From assembly GCA_013396755.1 (NCBI GenBank), contig VWZF01005810.1, positions 124,001 to 188,000 on the forward strand: a stretch of 64,000 bases of DNA, written 5' to 3'. The notes beneath the pieces are model-generated. The model was not told where the DNA came from, ran no database searches, and was given only the letters and a program-made list of their open reading frames with translations. Shown one piece after another: positions 48,450 to 62,154 of this stretch (positions are counted from its first letter, which is position 1; each line of letters begins with the position of its first letter). A program made the translations under genes and the position numbers. The stretch is from Sclerurus mexicanus. Taxonomy: Eukaryota > Chordata > Aves > Passeriformes > Furnariidae.

Positions 48450-51400
48450 CCCTAGAATGGCATTTACAGCAGGCATGGAAGAATTTTTTAAAAAATATTA
48501 CATTAGTTCAGCATTGAAAGAGAGCATGACATATTTTGGTGTGGAGGTATCTGGGATAAAGCACGTGCAAAGAGCTGAAAGCAGGGCTGATGGCAGCCAG
48601 CTCAGGTTTGGCATTTCACAGGACTGGGTCCTTCAGACCTACTATGATTGGAGTCCAGCAGGTTGTAAGAGATTCAAGCCTGCCAATATTTTCTCTGAAT
48701 TGCTTTTAAGGTCTCAAGTACAATATAATTTAAAAATTGTATCTAATCTGTATTTTATGGAATATACATGAAGTTCAAGAAGCAGATTTAAGGCATTGTA
48801 CACTGGCATGATTTATTTTATTTCATGTTTTATGTAAGCATTGCATTTGGTATACTGTGGTTTTACATTTGTGCAAGTTTACATTAGCTGTAATGTGGCC
48901 TCAGAGTGTTTATGTGTAATGTACTGAAGCTTCTCAAGTTGACAATTACCAGGATGTTTCTTGTGCCGCACTACAATTGAGAATCACAGATCCTAGAAGA
49001 TAAATTTGCATAGAATTTTATCTAGATGTTGCAAAACAGCTAGTTTACTTTGCCTCTTGTCATGTTTTCTATTATGCCTGTTGGAAAATTTTAATTCACA
49101 AAAGCTTGTTCCTTTTCTAAAAAGTCTGTCTTCCATTTTTGTGAAAGTGAGTAATTGTTTCCTGAAGATTAATCCCAGAAATGTTTATACTCAGGAAGGT
49201 CACTTCTGACCTCTAGTTTCATGGGATTTTGCCTGTGAAAAATGCAAAACCTTACAGAACTTGAAAATCCTGCAGAAGAAACCACAAAAATAAATTTTAA
49301 TATCAAAAGATGACAGTTATATAGAAGTATGGAGCCTCTATTTTTTTAAGTGACATTATTAGATCCTTTAAGTTTTGTTCAGCTTCATCTCTCCTCTCCA
49401 AATGTTAGAATTGAGCTAAACTAACTTTTATTATATTTTTAAAAATATTGTGTTTTAATGTATACCTTTCAGATGTTCTAACCTCCTTTTGAAATACTAG
49501 TCCTCAAAAATGTGACTGTGACAATCCTCATTCTAAGAGAACACACTCTAAACTGGAGGGTAAATGTATTTTACTAATAATAGTTTGCACTGTTGCTAAA
49601 TTAAATACTATTTTAATATTTTAAAAGATAACCCCACGTGTTAGCATTTTTACACACTTAAATATCCATAAAAGTCTGGGTGACAAAACTCAGCCCTTTT
49701 AGTCATATTAATTTCTTACGCTGTCTTTGGAACTGCTTCGTAAAATATTTACAGAATTAAAAGGAGTGTAATAGTTTTATAGGGCTACCAAGCCTGTACA
49801 ATTTACCAGGACTGCTTAAACTCTGCAACTCTGCCTTCACACTGTGCATGTATATATAAATGTCAAAATAATGCAGAAGACTGCCTGTGACACTGTAGCA
49901 ATGCCACAGCTACGGCAATAAAGCCACATCAAAGACTGAGGGCTTTGCAGGGCACTGCAGTCACATCAGAGTCACAACAGATAACAGTCCATCTGTAGGC
50001 ACAGCACAGCACAGACACTTCACATTCATAATGGATTGTAGTCACCGATTAGGATGATCATAGACATGGCAGAGTATCGTTACTTACCCTCTAGTAAAAT
50101 TTTAGTTGCATCACATAATATTCATGTCATCCTATGGATTAGAAGACTTTACTCAAATGTTCTTGGTTTTGTTCCTCTGTAAATAGAGTCAAAATGCCAG
50201 GTAGGGGTATCCTCCTGTATAAATCTCTTGTATTATATGTCAGTTCTGGTTTAGTTTACAGAAGAGACATTTCTATTTGAAGAAGTTTATAGAATACTAT
50301 AAAGATTTTTTTTTTCTCCCTGTATCCATTCAGGTTTGTTTTGGGGTTTTTTTGTCATTTGTTGTTGTTTGGTTTTGGGGTTTTTGTTGGTTTTGAGGTT
50401 TGTTTTTATTTGGATTTTTTTGTTTGAGTTTTTTGTTGGTTTGTTTTGCTTTGTTTAAAAGAAAAAACCCTCACTGCAAAATATGTTATCAGAAATTACA
50501 TCCATTATTATTATTGGTGTTGAAGTCCTAAGGTAAAACATTGACATTTTGCAATTTTAGTCAGAAATTAAAACTAACAATGTTATATCTAAAGATTTTG
50601 CATATTTATTAAAAATTGAAATAGATAATTTTCTTTTTCTTAGAGATCTCTTAAAACATTTATCATTCTAAAGTGCCCTTCAGAATGTTTGGTGTATGAA
50701 TGATCAGAATGATGGTAGAAGTTTCATTGGCTACAAGTTCTGGAATATCAGTATGATTAATATTTGAACCACGCACGTTCAATGTAACTTAGGATTGCAT
50801 CATCCATTTCTTTTTAAGTGCGTGCAAATATGAAATAACTCCACACAAGACATGTACAATGTACTCTGCCTCTCAGTGTCATCTGTTACGGGATATGTGC
50901 TGCCTGCGGATCAAGCAGCAACTGTGTTCCTTCAGTCTGTTTAAGGGTTGCTTTTTGTTTTGTGGTGAATTTATTTGAATCTGTGGCTGAAATTCCAGGA
51001 ATTCAAATGTTCAGAAATCAGGATGAAACTGATTGTAACTATTGCACAGAAAGTTACACAAGTGGAGCAGATTCAGAGCTAGAAATAGCAATGAAATAGG
51101 GTACTACGGAGTTGATAAGAAGAGATGGAAAGCATACATTTTCTGTTTTTTTAATTCATGTTGGCAGTTACACACTTGTAAACTGAAGCTGCAATTGTAA
51201 AATATCATGTATGACCCATCAGAGTTCCAGCAGGTACCACACCAATGCCACCTGCGTTAAGGATCAGCTCAGCCTTATCCTTTCTGGGAACAGGCAGCAT
51301 TCCTTTGCCAATGGCATTTCTTTTTATTTTTATTTTTTTTCCTATTGACTGCATAAAATGAAGGTCAATTTCCCTGGCAAAGTCACATACAGTTGAGAAA

Positions 51401-51600
51401 AACAATTATAATTTTGTATAAGGTTTTGAAATCTTTCTAAAAACGTAAACCAGAACTGCATGTCTGTTAGAGCTCCGCAAGGCAGAGTAAAAAATTCCAA
51501 GAGAAAGGTCACCTTTCTTTACTAAATTACATGGATCTTGGAAGTCATTTTGTAGAAGCTGATTGTGTTGTGTTGCCAATTTGTGGTGTCGCCCTTTAAA
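48450..51600. other. Non-coding stretch
   Basis: The open frame at 48370-48771 extends into this part from the G/T tract, and I found no family for it. An octamer ATTTGCAT lies at 49004-49011, and 49850-50040 has short CAGCACAG repeats. The 51.19-51.60 kb segment is complex and non-repetitive and leads into the CpG cluster. Confidence 0.55.
50333..50456. repeat. Long G/T-rich tract (124 bases)
   Basis: This is the longest low-complexity tract in the window. About seven bases out of 124 are not G or T. Units such as GTTTTGGGG, GTTGTTG and TTTTTG recur irregularly. Strand asymmetry is extreme, so the opposite strand is C/A-only. It may have arisen from the C/A-rich tail of a retroposed element on the minus strand. 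Confidence 0.95.
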
Positions 51601-51900
51601 TCCTGTAGGATTTTCCATGAAGTTTGTTGCTCGGTGCAAAGAGCCCAGTTGTTGTTCGCCCTGAGTGTGAGGGTTGCTCTCGCTCCACGCTCTGTTTCCC
51701 CATTAATGACTGGGTTTTCACGTCCCTTGCATCTGTCCCAAGGGAGGAGCTCGTGGGAACGAGGGGGCAGGTCATTCTCAGCGACAGGCTCCTGGCTCGG
51801 GATCTCGCTGCTGCCAGAAATCTGTCTGAGACTGAATCTGGCAAAGTTTAGGAAGCAGCGTTAAATGCACCTCTTTGTTCAAGGCTTCCACTAACGGCAG
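51601..51900. promoter_or_regulatory. CpG-dense segment, possible small CpG island or LTR remnant
   Basis: Hand counting gives 76 C, 84 G and 12 CpG in 300 bases: 53% GC and observed/expected CpG about 0.56. The surrounding DNA is AT-rich with few CpG. A further CpG lies just upstream (GTGTCGCCC near 51588) and another at 51924. No TATA box, splice donor or known gene is recognisable. Several overlapping frames are open on both strands (for example 51565-51864 + and 51596-51844 -), as expected when stop codons become rarer at high GC. It falls just short of the usual CpG-island threshold. It may be an unannotated promoter, an orphan island, or part of an old inserted element. Confidence 0.4.
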
Positions 51901-54900
51901 GCACAGGAATTTCACTTGGCAATCGGTATCCTGGCTACCCTTTTCAGGGTCCTTCTGTAGCTGTTTCAATAGCTAGGAGGGGCATGGAGCACTTTCTGTG
52001 GTGATTTAGATCAGAGGTACATTAAGCCAAATGTGTCCAGGTACTGTGATAATTTCTCTTGATGATTTAAATACAAGCGTGCATATTGGTTGACTGGTTT
52101 CTAATTTAATTCAAAAATAGAGCCTTTAGTTTATATAATTTTAGGATGGTATAAAGCTTAAAAAATAGGCAGTAGAATAAGATCTGTATGTAGGAGCAGT
52201 TTGCAGACTTTTTATCATTGTGTGTTTTCCTTTATTACTTTGGATAAGTGCTATAACTCTACAGTAAAGTGAGAGTAGAGATTTTTGAAAACAAAATTTA
52301 TTGTTTAGCCTTAGGAACAAATGTGAGAATTGGGCGTTTCATGTTAATTCTCCCTTATCTCCCTTCATAGAATATACTCTGGATTTAGATGACTTGTGTA
52401 GTCAAAGTAAGTTAAAGTTTTTGCACAGGACAGATTTCCCTATGGGTAAAAACACAGTAGCATTTCGACACTGAGCAAAAGCTCTGAGGGTGCCAGTGCC
52501 TGCCTTGGGCATTAGTTAATCCTACTGCCAGAAGGACTGCTGCTTTAGCCCCTTTCAGGAGTGAGCTGATGTCTATCTCAGTAGACAAGAGAACATTGCC
52601 CATAGGAAATTTACTGCAATGTGGGAGTAGAGTGGGATTTAGGCTTTAGAACAGGACCTCATGGAGGAGCGCTGGCTTCTGTCTCTTCCAAGTTCTGGTT
52701 GACTTTGTCAATTATATTATTATTTGCTTGTATTTCATAACTGGTGTGTGCTGTTACCTGTACGCTTAGTGTTTTCACCTCAAAAGCTGCTGCTGCTGAC
52801 ATTAATGTGAGTTCATTTTGCATATTGTTGTTTCTTTCTTACGCTGTTATGTTTTGCCTGGGTCCCAAAAAACATCTCTTCTCAAAGTTGATTCTGAGTC
52901 CAGGTACTCAAAGGATTACAGCTTGAGAAACTCTTTGTTTTAATCTGTGCTTGTCAAAGAGATTGTGCCCAGTCCTGCTGAGGTAAATTCTTGGTCACAT
53001 TTGCCCACAGGCTGTGCAATCATGGGTTTTTCTGAGAAAGGAAGCCTCATGACCAGGATACCAGGTTTATTTAAAGGGTCCCAGGTGTTTAGCAGCTGGG
53101 AGACATCTTACTACATTACTCACTGTTGACTCACACCTTGTTGGAGATAGAATATGGTTCAAAGTCTCTGCCAAGACTTTTAAACCTTTCAGTGGACACG
53201 TGTTTTCTACTTTGGGACCATGGCTTCCCGTGTGAGTGTGATCTTTCATTCTCCACTGTCACATGGATACAGGAATCAGGTTGGGAGCCTTGTGACTCTA
53301 GGAGGCAAAAGCTTCATAAGAGCCTGGTGAGAACTGCAGAACATGTGGCTGGGCTGGCATGGTACCCTCCCAAGAGATGGCTCAACGAATCTGGTCCTTG
53401 TTGGTGAAGGAAAGATACAGAGGGACATGGAGTGTGTTGTCAATGTTTTTACCTACTTGAGTTAGCAAAATGCCATGACAGTGATGCTCCTAAATGACAA
53501 TAATTTTATTTCACTAATTTCAAAGAACTGTGACGGTTTCTCCTTTTTAATTCGTCACTATCTGTTTGAGGTTGCATTTTTAGTAATTCCTTTGCTGACT
53601 AAGAATGGTAACAAAGCTGTTTATCTAAAGCAAGCTGTCTTACAATGTCATTTTTGTTTCTTCTGAATTATACATTTTAATTATTAATATGTGTTATGAA
53701 TGATGATAATCAAAGCATTTCATCACTATGTACTTAATCCTTAGATTTGAGATGGACCCTGGGGAAAGAGTTTACATCTAGACCTAATGGCATAAACACA
53801 TTCTTGCTTTAATTGTCAGAAAGTAGTTTCACAATTTCTGTTTTAGTGAGTTTTCTGTTATACACACCTTTAGAAACCTTTTTATTTGACCAAAGTTTTT
53901 ATGTTTGACAATGCAATTGTCTTGTTGCATGCGTTCTCATCCTCTTCAATTTCATATCATTTCTCTAGGATCTCAGTCTAAAGGATTTTTTTTCTTATCG
54001 TTCTGTGGGCTTAATTTTGCTGTGGAAAATCAAGCTCTGCTCTTTTTGTTTTGTACCCTGTCATTTAGAATCAGACAACAATAATTCTGGAATCAGAATG
54101 TGCTTTCTGTTATCTGACTGATTTTGATGGATTGTCATGCGTCGGTTTGACTTTGCAGGGGTTGAATATAACATTAAAATGTTTTCAGCAGTTAACTGAA
54201 CAAACATGCAATGGAAACTAGAGAGAAAGGTCACTGGCACAGTGTTTGGTGAACAAAGCTTTGCACGTTTTTTGTAGGTTTGCTGTTTTTTTTTTAAACT
54301 TGAGAAAAGCTTTGAAATAGTGTATTGTAACACAGTTTGCAGATCACTGAATTATGTACTGTACACATGGTTAACGATTTATGGGGCCATGAGTTATTTA
54401 ATCGGGTAATGCATATGCTTTGTACAACAAGCAAGCAGATGAAAACTCTGGAAGAAATTGCTCATCCTTTGAATGACAGGAATTATATGCTGTGTTATCA
54501 GAAAATAATATGATTTTTTTCTGCTCCAAACTTGTCATTTCCAGTGGTCATTGTCTCATCTGAAGACATCAATTAAGTGAAAATGTGTAATAAATACTGA
54601 CTTTCATGTGGGGTGTGTTAAACAAGTGCAAGGCAAAATGGAGATATCTCAGGTCTCTGGCGTTAGGCTCTTGTGGTGTCATTGTTATGAATTTTGTTGC
54701 TTTACAGAAAGGACGCAGCCTATGACAAGGCACTTGGTTTTAATACCTGCTGAAACTGAAATGTGTGCTTGATATAGAGGTTTTAATCCTAATGAATTGG
54801 AGGTGGCAGATAGCTGTAACGATATGTTGCAGCATAGGATATAAAGGGTAAGCATAACCAAGGAAAAAGCATTGTACTGTTCACAACAGTGGTGTTGGCA

Positions 54901-55189
54901 CAGCATTCAGCACGCTGGGGCTCCAATTTTGGATTGGAATGTGTTGGTTACATAAAAATGAAAGGAATAGAAAAAGAAGAAAGTGACAAGCATGATGAGG
55001 TAGGAAAATAAAAGAATCAGTTAGAGGGGAACAGAGCTAAGGTGCAGATGAGGGAAACAAACCAAGTCTCTGAAAAGAGATGTGATGTGAGGAAGAATTT
55101 TGAACTTCTGGTTGTGGAAAAGCTTTAATCTTCAAAACTGTGTGGGAAAGAAAGCGAGGAATGGGAAGTTAAGATCGTCTCTGACTCTA
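51901..55189. other. Non-coding stretch
   Basis: Unique AT-rich DNA. It turns purine-rich from about 54960 (GGAATAGAAAAAGAAGAAAG) up to the CR1 insertion, which might be a further decayed part of that element or pre-existing sequence. Short T8-T9 runs occur at 53989 and 54288. I see no gene. Confidence 0.6.
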
Positions 55190-55568
55190 CTAGAGAGAGG
55201 AGATGGAGGGCAGACCTCAGTGCAGTTACAACTTCCCCATGAGCGTCAACGGGAGGGGCAGGCACCAATCTCTTCTCAGTGACCTGTGACCAGTGACAGG
55301 ACCTGAGGGAATGACTGGAGGTGTCAGGGGAAGTTTAGGTTGGATATTAAGAAGAGGCTTTTCACCCAGGGCATGGTTGGGCACTGGCACAGGCTCCCTG
55401 GGGAAGTGGTCATAGCACCAAGCCTGACAGAGTTAAAGGAGCATTTGGACAATGCTCTCAGGCACATGGTATGACTCTTGGGGCTGTCCTGTGCAGGGCC
55501 AGGAGTTGGACTTTGACAATCCTTGTGGGTTCCTTCCCACTCAGGATTTCTAAGATTCCATGATTCTG
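55190..55568 (+). mobile_element. CR1 LINE, 3' fragment with remnant of ORF2 end
   Basis: This is the longest CR1 piece in the window (~380 bases). It starts in the coding end of ORF2 (GGAGATGGAGGGCAGACCTC, matching the family's GGGGAGACCTC block) and passes through 'GACCAGTGACAGGACC', 'TTTAGGTTGGATATTA', 'TTCACCCAGGGC', 'GGTTGGGCACTGGCACAGG', 'AAGCCTGACAGAGTT' and 'GGCCAGGAGTTGGACTTTGA'. It ends in ATTCCATG-ATTCTG octamers. The GGCCAGGAGTTGGACT and TTGTGGGTTCCTTCCCACTCAGGAT blocks suggest a different CR1 subfamily from the 27-kb and 62-kb copies. The reading frame is broken, so it encodes no working reverse transcriptase. The 5' boundary is uncertain by about 30 bases. Confidence 0.93.
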
Positions 55569-58500
55569 CTAAAAAAGGCCCTGTCTTTTGACATGAGAGT
55601 GATGGCCAGGATGGAACAGGATTTTGTCTTGCTTACTGCTCTCAGTGTGCATCCCAGCAACTAGAGCAACAGATCAGATCAGACAGGATGATAAGAAGTC
55701 CTTCCAGAGTACAAGCAGAGGTGTTGTGTCAAAGAAAGCATCCCAAAGAAAATAAAACATTATCCCCGACCTAAGCCTTTCGATGTACTCTAGAAGAGTA
55801 CTCTAGTGGACACTTGAGGGCTGATCACACTCAAGAGCTGTGGATATAACTAGGCACTCAGTGTTCTATAAATTGAGACAGTCTGAATGGCATGTTCTAG
55901 ATGTGAGTAATGTAACCAGAGCATTGCTGAGCACTTTTGCTTGTCTAGAAGGCCACAAAGCTTCAATGAAGTGACTGTCACACACAGCGGTGTCAATATG
56001 CTGCCTCTTCAGGTACACGCTCTTTTCCCTCTACTCAAAGCCTGAGGACAGCGCAGAGTTTTCTCCACAGTTGCTGCTCAAAGCAGCCTGAGCAGCAGTG
56101 TGCCCTGCTGGGTAAGCAGGAGATGAGATGGAGTGATGCAGACAGGTGTGGAGCCTTCTCTGTGCCTCAGTGTCCCCTCTATGCTCAGTGGAGCTTCCCA
56201 TGCTCTGCTATGCTCTCTGAACCTTTCTGTGAGCAGATCTGGCTCATGACGAGCCTTTCACGTCAGTTTTTTCTCTGAAAGATGGAATGTTGTTTGGGAA
56301 GAGACAGAGATGCCCCAGCCTGTCAGAACAGCATTGCTGTTCATACACTCCTGGAATGGCTAGGCTGTCTTTATGTTTTTCATAGAATCTGGTATTTTTT
56401 TTTTAACTTCTGAGAAAGGATCTAGCGTTGAAATTTTTCCCTGATTACGAAGATGGACAAGTCTTCCTTCGTATTTCCAGCATCTGACTTCAACAAAAGT
56501 CCCAAAAGTTTTCTAGTTAGTAATCGCACTTTTGTGAATAACGGTGACTCAAAGCAATTTTAATGTTCTCCATATCCATCAAAATACTGCAGCTAGGTCC
56601 AAGCAACTAGCTTCAGAAAGCCACGTGAAAATGCAAATGTTTGCTTTCTCAACCAGAACTGAAAAATACCAAGCATTTCTAAAGGAGAAACAGAACAGTA
56701 TGTTCTACTTTCCTTATGTATTTTATAAAAAATGCATATATAAAAAATGAATATAAATTCTTTTAGGAGAAATTGTTTCATAAAAGAAACATGAGTTTGC
56801 TTTGGCAAAGATGCCTGTGATTTATGGTTCACTCTGTAAACTTGGCCAAACAATTTCCTTCTCCTTTATGATTGGAGAGCAGAGCTGTCGGGGGCAGGGA
56901 GTTACAGGATGGCATCTGTTCTTAGAGCAACAGAATTATGTTTATTCATGATTAGTTTATGCAGAAAATGCATCAAAGAGTTTATTTGAATTTTTGATAA
57001 ATTTGCCTTGTAGAAAAGAAATATTTTTCTTAATTGGACCTTGTAGGAAAAATCCCAGTAATGGCAAATGCAAATGAGAAATAATCTGAATTTAAAGAGG
57101 GGTTTTTTCAGAACTGCTAGTGCTCAAAGTAGGGTGAGGCCACTGTCTTTGCACTTTTTAATAAAATTGTGGCTTTTCTTCTCCCCTTTATTTCCATATG
57201 CATATTCCATGGTAGTACAGTAATAGTTTAACACATAGCTTCTTCATGTATCTTTGCTGAAAGCAGGAGATAAGTTTATCAGTAGAGTGAGTGCTCAGTA
57301 ACCTCCTTTCCCTGATTGCTTTTTAGTATTGAAAGTGGTTTTATAAAGTGACACCAACCATGCCAGTTTTCCATATTTTTCACTCTATGTAAATTTTTGC
57401 AGAGAGGTAGGGAGTGCAAGTGAAAGATTGACACTGGTATCTCCTGAAATGTTCCTTGGGTTTTTTTAAGCAGCTCAATTTTCCTATAGTGGTGCCAAAA
57501 ACCTAACAGATGATGTTTTCAGGATCAGAGACAGGAGATTGAAATGTTGCTAATGTCTGTAGCACTTAAGTCATTGAATTCTGTAAAGAAATGTGCCATG
57601 ATTGATCTGATTAATCTTTTAGATGGGTGGTGAGAGAGAAAAAAGCTTCTCCACCATGCTAAATTTTTATATTTATATAACTGCTTTTTAGACACTGAGC
57701 TTGGGTGTCCCTGTAATATCCTGACACAGGTGACTTGTACTTGGCAATTTTAGTTGAATCAAGTACTCTGTGTCAGAAAGGACAAGTTTTCAGCCTGGCT
57801 ATAATAGAAACATTTTTTACAGTTCTCTCCCATGAGCAAAGTCCTGTGAGATCCTTTGGGGAATGTAAAACAGCATGGAAGACAGGCATGCTGTTACTGT
57901 GCAGAAACTGTCTCCTTTCTGCAAGAAGGTTCTCAACCTTAGTTCAAATTGAAGGTTCATTGCCAGGTTATATCTCGTAATTCTCAAGATTAACTATAAT
58001 TGTGGATGAACATGGATGCTGTAGCTGAGGTGGAGAAACCTCTCACTTAACTGGCAGCGACGCTCCCATCACGATCTGCAGCAGACTTGTGAGTCAGCCT
58101 TCATTCAGTCTAACAAAGCTGGAAGACCTGGTGCTGAAGGATTCCGGTTCTTCCTCAGCTTCTCACGGCTGTGCTGAGGCAGGAGAGAAGGTACACCTCA
58201 TGCTGCTGCCACCAGTCATGACACAATTGTTACAGAAATTCTGGTCTCTCTTTGAAACTCAGATAAGCGATCACCTGCTGGTTATTTCATGCAGAATCAG
58301 GTCTTTCCCATCCTCTCTTGAAGCTTCAAAGGTGCAATACTTAGTAAATCAAGCTAAAGATATATGCCTTTTCATGTAAATTCTTGTAAGTTCTCAGTCT
58401 CTCTGGGCGGGTAGCAGATGGCAATATTAATGTGTCTGTGTGCATACACGTGTACACAATTCATTGTTTCTCTAGCAAGACCGTGGAGCTTTAGCAAGGA

Positions 58501-61500
58501 CGTCAAAAAGCCAACATGATGCACTGCAACCAAGGAGCAGAACTCGGCAGGCATTACAATAATACAGTTTTATTTTGTGAGGAAACAGGCTGAGAAAAAG
58601 ATAATTCTGTCAATCCTCTGAACTAGTCAAAGAGCAATGAGTTATTTTTTACCAGAATTTAGAAAATTCAAAATATTTTGTCAACTTTTTTTTGTCTTCT
58701 CTCTCCTGAGAACCTGATAAGTGAACGGACAGAACATACATGAATAATAGGCTTCCATAGGTTTGAGTTTCAGCTGTTATTTGGTCAGTGCCTAGAATGC
58801 CACACAGAACTTACAAAACATTTACTATTACAATTAATCATATCATATTGGAATAAATCATTTCCTAAATATACACTCTGTCATGGTGACCACTGATAAG
58901 GAATTTAATTTGAAACTCAGCTCGTGCCTTCTGAAAATCAGCTTTAACTAAATTGTCGCAGTCATTACATGTTGTAAAGCCTCTATATTTCACACTTCAT
59001 TTTCTCTCCAAATGGATGACAGCCTACTTCAAAGGGAAAGAAGTAAACCTGTGGTCAGAGTGTTCACCTGAGCAGCATGCTCTCCCTAGATCCCATGTCT
59101 GGCAGTTGCACACATTTTGAATTCCTGCAGGTTTACAATTTAATTGGTCAAAAATCAAAGGGTGTCCAGTTGAACTGGACCTTATAACAGGGTCAGAGAT
59201 TGGGGGTAATGTTTGATGCTCCACCTTTCTTGACATTTCACTGTTGCACAAAAATGGGAAAGATGTTTCAATGAACTTCCCAGGCTAGAAATGTTAACCC
59301 CAAATGTTCAAAACTTGTGAACATGAAATTGATATGGAAGAGAGACAGTTTTAGAACCCTATTTGTGTGCCTGCTAGAGGCTATATTATCAAAAGTGAAA
59401 ATAACTTGCTAATTGGTACCTTTTCACAGTCTGTAATAGTAACCCAAATACTCAGATCCTCATTCAGCCACTGTGAATGGTTTCAGTGTGTCCAGTGCTT
59501 CATCATGGAATGCAATGTGGTAAACATGCAAATATTTCAAACTCCAGTGGCAGGATCTACATGATACTCAGCATTGTCTTTTTAATGACCAGTCCAGGAA
59601 GGCTGGTGATTTTCCTTGTTACACACACGTCTGTGAGTAATGATCTCTGGGTACTTCCTCTGTTTTTTTTTAATTAGCTAGATATTTTTGAGGGAAATGC
59701 TCAGAGGCAGAAGCTAGGAAGTGTTTGAAAGAAGCCCAGAACCAGAGTTGGTATGAATCTGAATGGAAAATTAAGGTTTGTTTGCTGCCTCATTGCTTTG
59801 GATGGTTTGCTTTAAGTAGTGTCTTTTAAAACAGAGGCATCTTTTGGGTATATCCTGTTTGTTGATCCCTGGACAAAGTGAAATTGGTGTAACTGAGGAC
59901 AGGGGCTTCAAACTTCTCATTTCTCTCCTCTTTTTCCCTGTCTATTCCCTTGGGCAGTGGAGGCCACAGCCTGGTTTAAACTGAGCAGAAAGTAATCATT
60001 GAGCCATGCTGAAGTTTGGAGGAACAGTGAGCATTGTCCCACTGCCTTTACTGGTCCTGGGTACTGAGAGGGAATGCAGCAGATTTTTGACAGTGGTGAC
60101 ATCATAATTGAGGCTGTGCTGTATGGGATGGGGCCAAGGTGTCAGAGTTATGGTGTGTGTGATTGTATTGGACTGTCTTCGTTTCAGCTCATGCAGTCAA
60201 CACAGAGAGTCTGTGGATCATAAGAGGGAGATGCTGTATTTCTATGGGAAATGTGTATAATGGCTATATAAATTGAATTGGTATAAGGACCCAAAAACTC
60301 CATTTTTACATATTTTTTTTCTTGTACCAAACTCAGTGTTTGGGGCTGTGTCATAATGGATAGTTGTATTCTTCGTGAACCTCAGCAGCATGTGCAATTA
60401 ATAAGAAGATTGTCACTGTTTATCCGGTCGGAGATTGATAGTTCAATACCTTTCAACTTGAATGAGCTGGTAAGGTGAAAGAACATTTAAACTGTGTGTT
60501 TCCATCAGGGGAAAGATTTGGGCCAGTTTTGGTAACACTGGTCATATATAAATGCCTGCTCTTAAAATCACTTTTGTTTACATGAGAGACATTTGCTTTC
60601 CTTTTTGAAAAAAAAAGAAAATAGATACATCTTGATAAAAACAGAAAATTAGTGTTATGGTAGAAAATAATATTACTTAATACTGTTAATCATTGCTCAT
60701 GCTAAAAGTAGCATGCGTTTTTTGGAGTGTGTGCCACAGGAATTGGTCACCCAAGACAGACTGGATAAGGAGTTGGCCTCTGGTGCTTTGGCTGTGTTTG
60801 CTGAAGCAGATTACAGACGCAGAGCTGAGGCATGTGCTGTTTGCAGCTGTATTGCCAGTGCCTGAGGCATTGAAGCGAAGGAGAACACTTGTCTGCCTAT
60901 AGAGAAGTGGAGGGCAGTGGTATGTATGGCCCAGAGGAGCAGAGGGGTTTTTTGGAGTTCTCAAAGTGCTGAGCAGGATATGACTTGTTCTTGTCTCTGT
61001 GACATTCAGGAAGTCAGAACTTTTATAAATTTTATTTTAAAAAGCGAGTTTGAGCTGAACAGTGTCTGTCAGCATGAATTTCTCTTCATAACAGCTACTA
61101 ACTAGTAAGGCCTTAAATACCATTTGATTGAATTAAGAGAAACACCATATAATTAAAGACAAATAGGTCTAGAAAGCCCAATTTACTGTTTATGAGGCTG
61201 AGACAAGGCACATTGTAAGAGTTGCTTAGGAAAATAAACTTAGCATGTGAGCTTTCCTAGACTTCATTCAAATAAAAATTGTGGGTTTTTAAATATAACT
61301 CATTTATAACAAAACCATTTGCTTTGAAAAACTCTAATTTTCTACTCAGGTCTGTAGTCTCTTCTCCTTTACTCCTCATTCAGACTATTAATACAAAATC
61401 TGAGGTGTTGCACAGTAACAGTTGCTGGATATTCCTTTATTTATTTATACATTTTCCAGGTTTGTACCCAACACATTTGGTCATTTTCGAGTTATAACTG

Positions 61501-62154
61501 TGCTATTTGGTATAGCTTTCGAAAATCTAACCAACTATGGGATGGAAAGTGCGTTGTATAAAGTTGTCCTGTCATGCACCACCCTCTGCCCTCTTTCTTT
61601 CTGCTAGCTGCCCATTTCACAAACAGGTATATAAACTGGCATGGCCCAACATCATTATTCTGTAGCAGGTGTCAGTTGGGAGTTTTTTGTATTTCAGGAT
61701 CCCTTGGCCTTTCTTCTGGGCACACGTACAGTGTGTTAATGATGAGCAATGTCCACACATCAGCACTAATTCAAACTTGAGCTCTTCCAGAGTTTGAAAT
61801 ATGCATAGATAAAGTCTGTGCAGATGGTCCTGAATTTTAATATATAAAAGTCACAGTAAAACAAAGTTAACTTTTAAAATTCTGCAATAAATCACAAAAA
61901 GCTGAATATGATCCTCTGGATATCTTAATTAGATGAATTTCTTTCACTTAATCAGACATTCAAAGTCAAAGGGACAAAAGACACTGCTTTTTTTAGTTAC
62001 TAAGGCCTGAATAATGGCTCAGTGGTCAGAAGGGTTGATCATATTACTTGCTGTTACTTATGTTTGTATTTGATTGTATTCTTTTTCCGGAGAATAAATT
62101 GAAAATTACTTTCAATTTTTTTTATCAGTCACAATCACGAATATTGTTCATCAG
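55569..62154. other. Non-coding stretch between two CR1 fragments
   Basis: It contains perfect octamers ATGCAAAT at 56631, 57068 and 59526. The 56.0-56.3 kb part is GC-richer with CAGC/GCTG-rich sequence but no frame of note. The rest is unique AT-rich DNA. No RNA gene or coding exon is recognisable. Confidence 0.6.
55785..55801. repeat. Short inverted repeat GTACTCT/AGAGTAC
   Basis: Seven-base arms flank an AGA loop. The sequence GTACTCTAG also recurs directly 14 bases on, so the site is both an inverted and a direct repeat. It lies about 220 bases downstream of the CR1 fragment. No function is evident. Confidence 0.8.

Noticed and set aside
48370..48771. 133-codon + strand open frame preceded by a T-rich acceptor-like CCCTAG
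   Set aside because: Its start lies inside a pure G/T low-complexity tract that generates the hydrophobic N-terminus. The rest matches no family I know, and the acceptor-like site is a by-product of the T run.
51565..51864. Several overlapping open frames in the CpG cluster
   Set aside because: Open on both strands at once, as expected from composition. The protein sequences look random.
55100..55282. 60-codon + strand open frame
   Set aside because: Its second half is the decayed ORF2 end of the CR1 fragment and the first half is unrelated flanking sequence, so it is not an independent gene.
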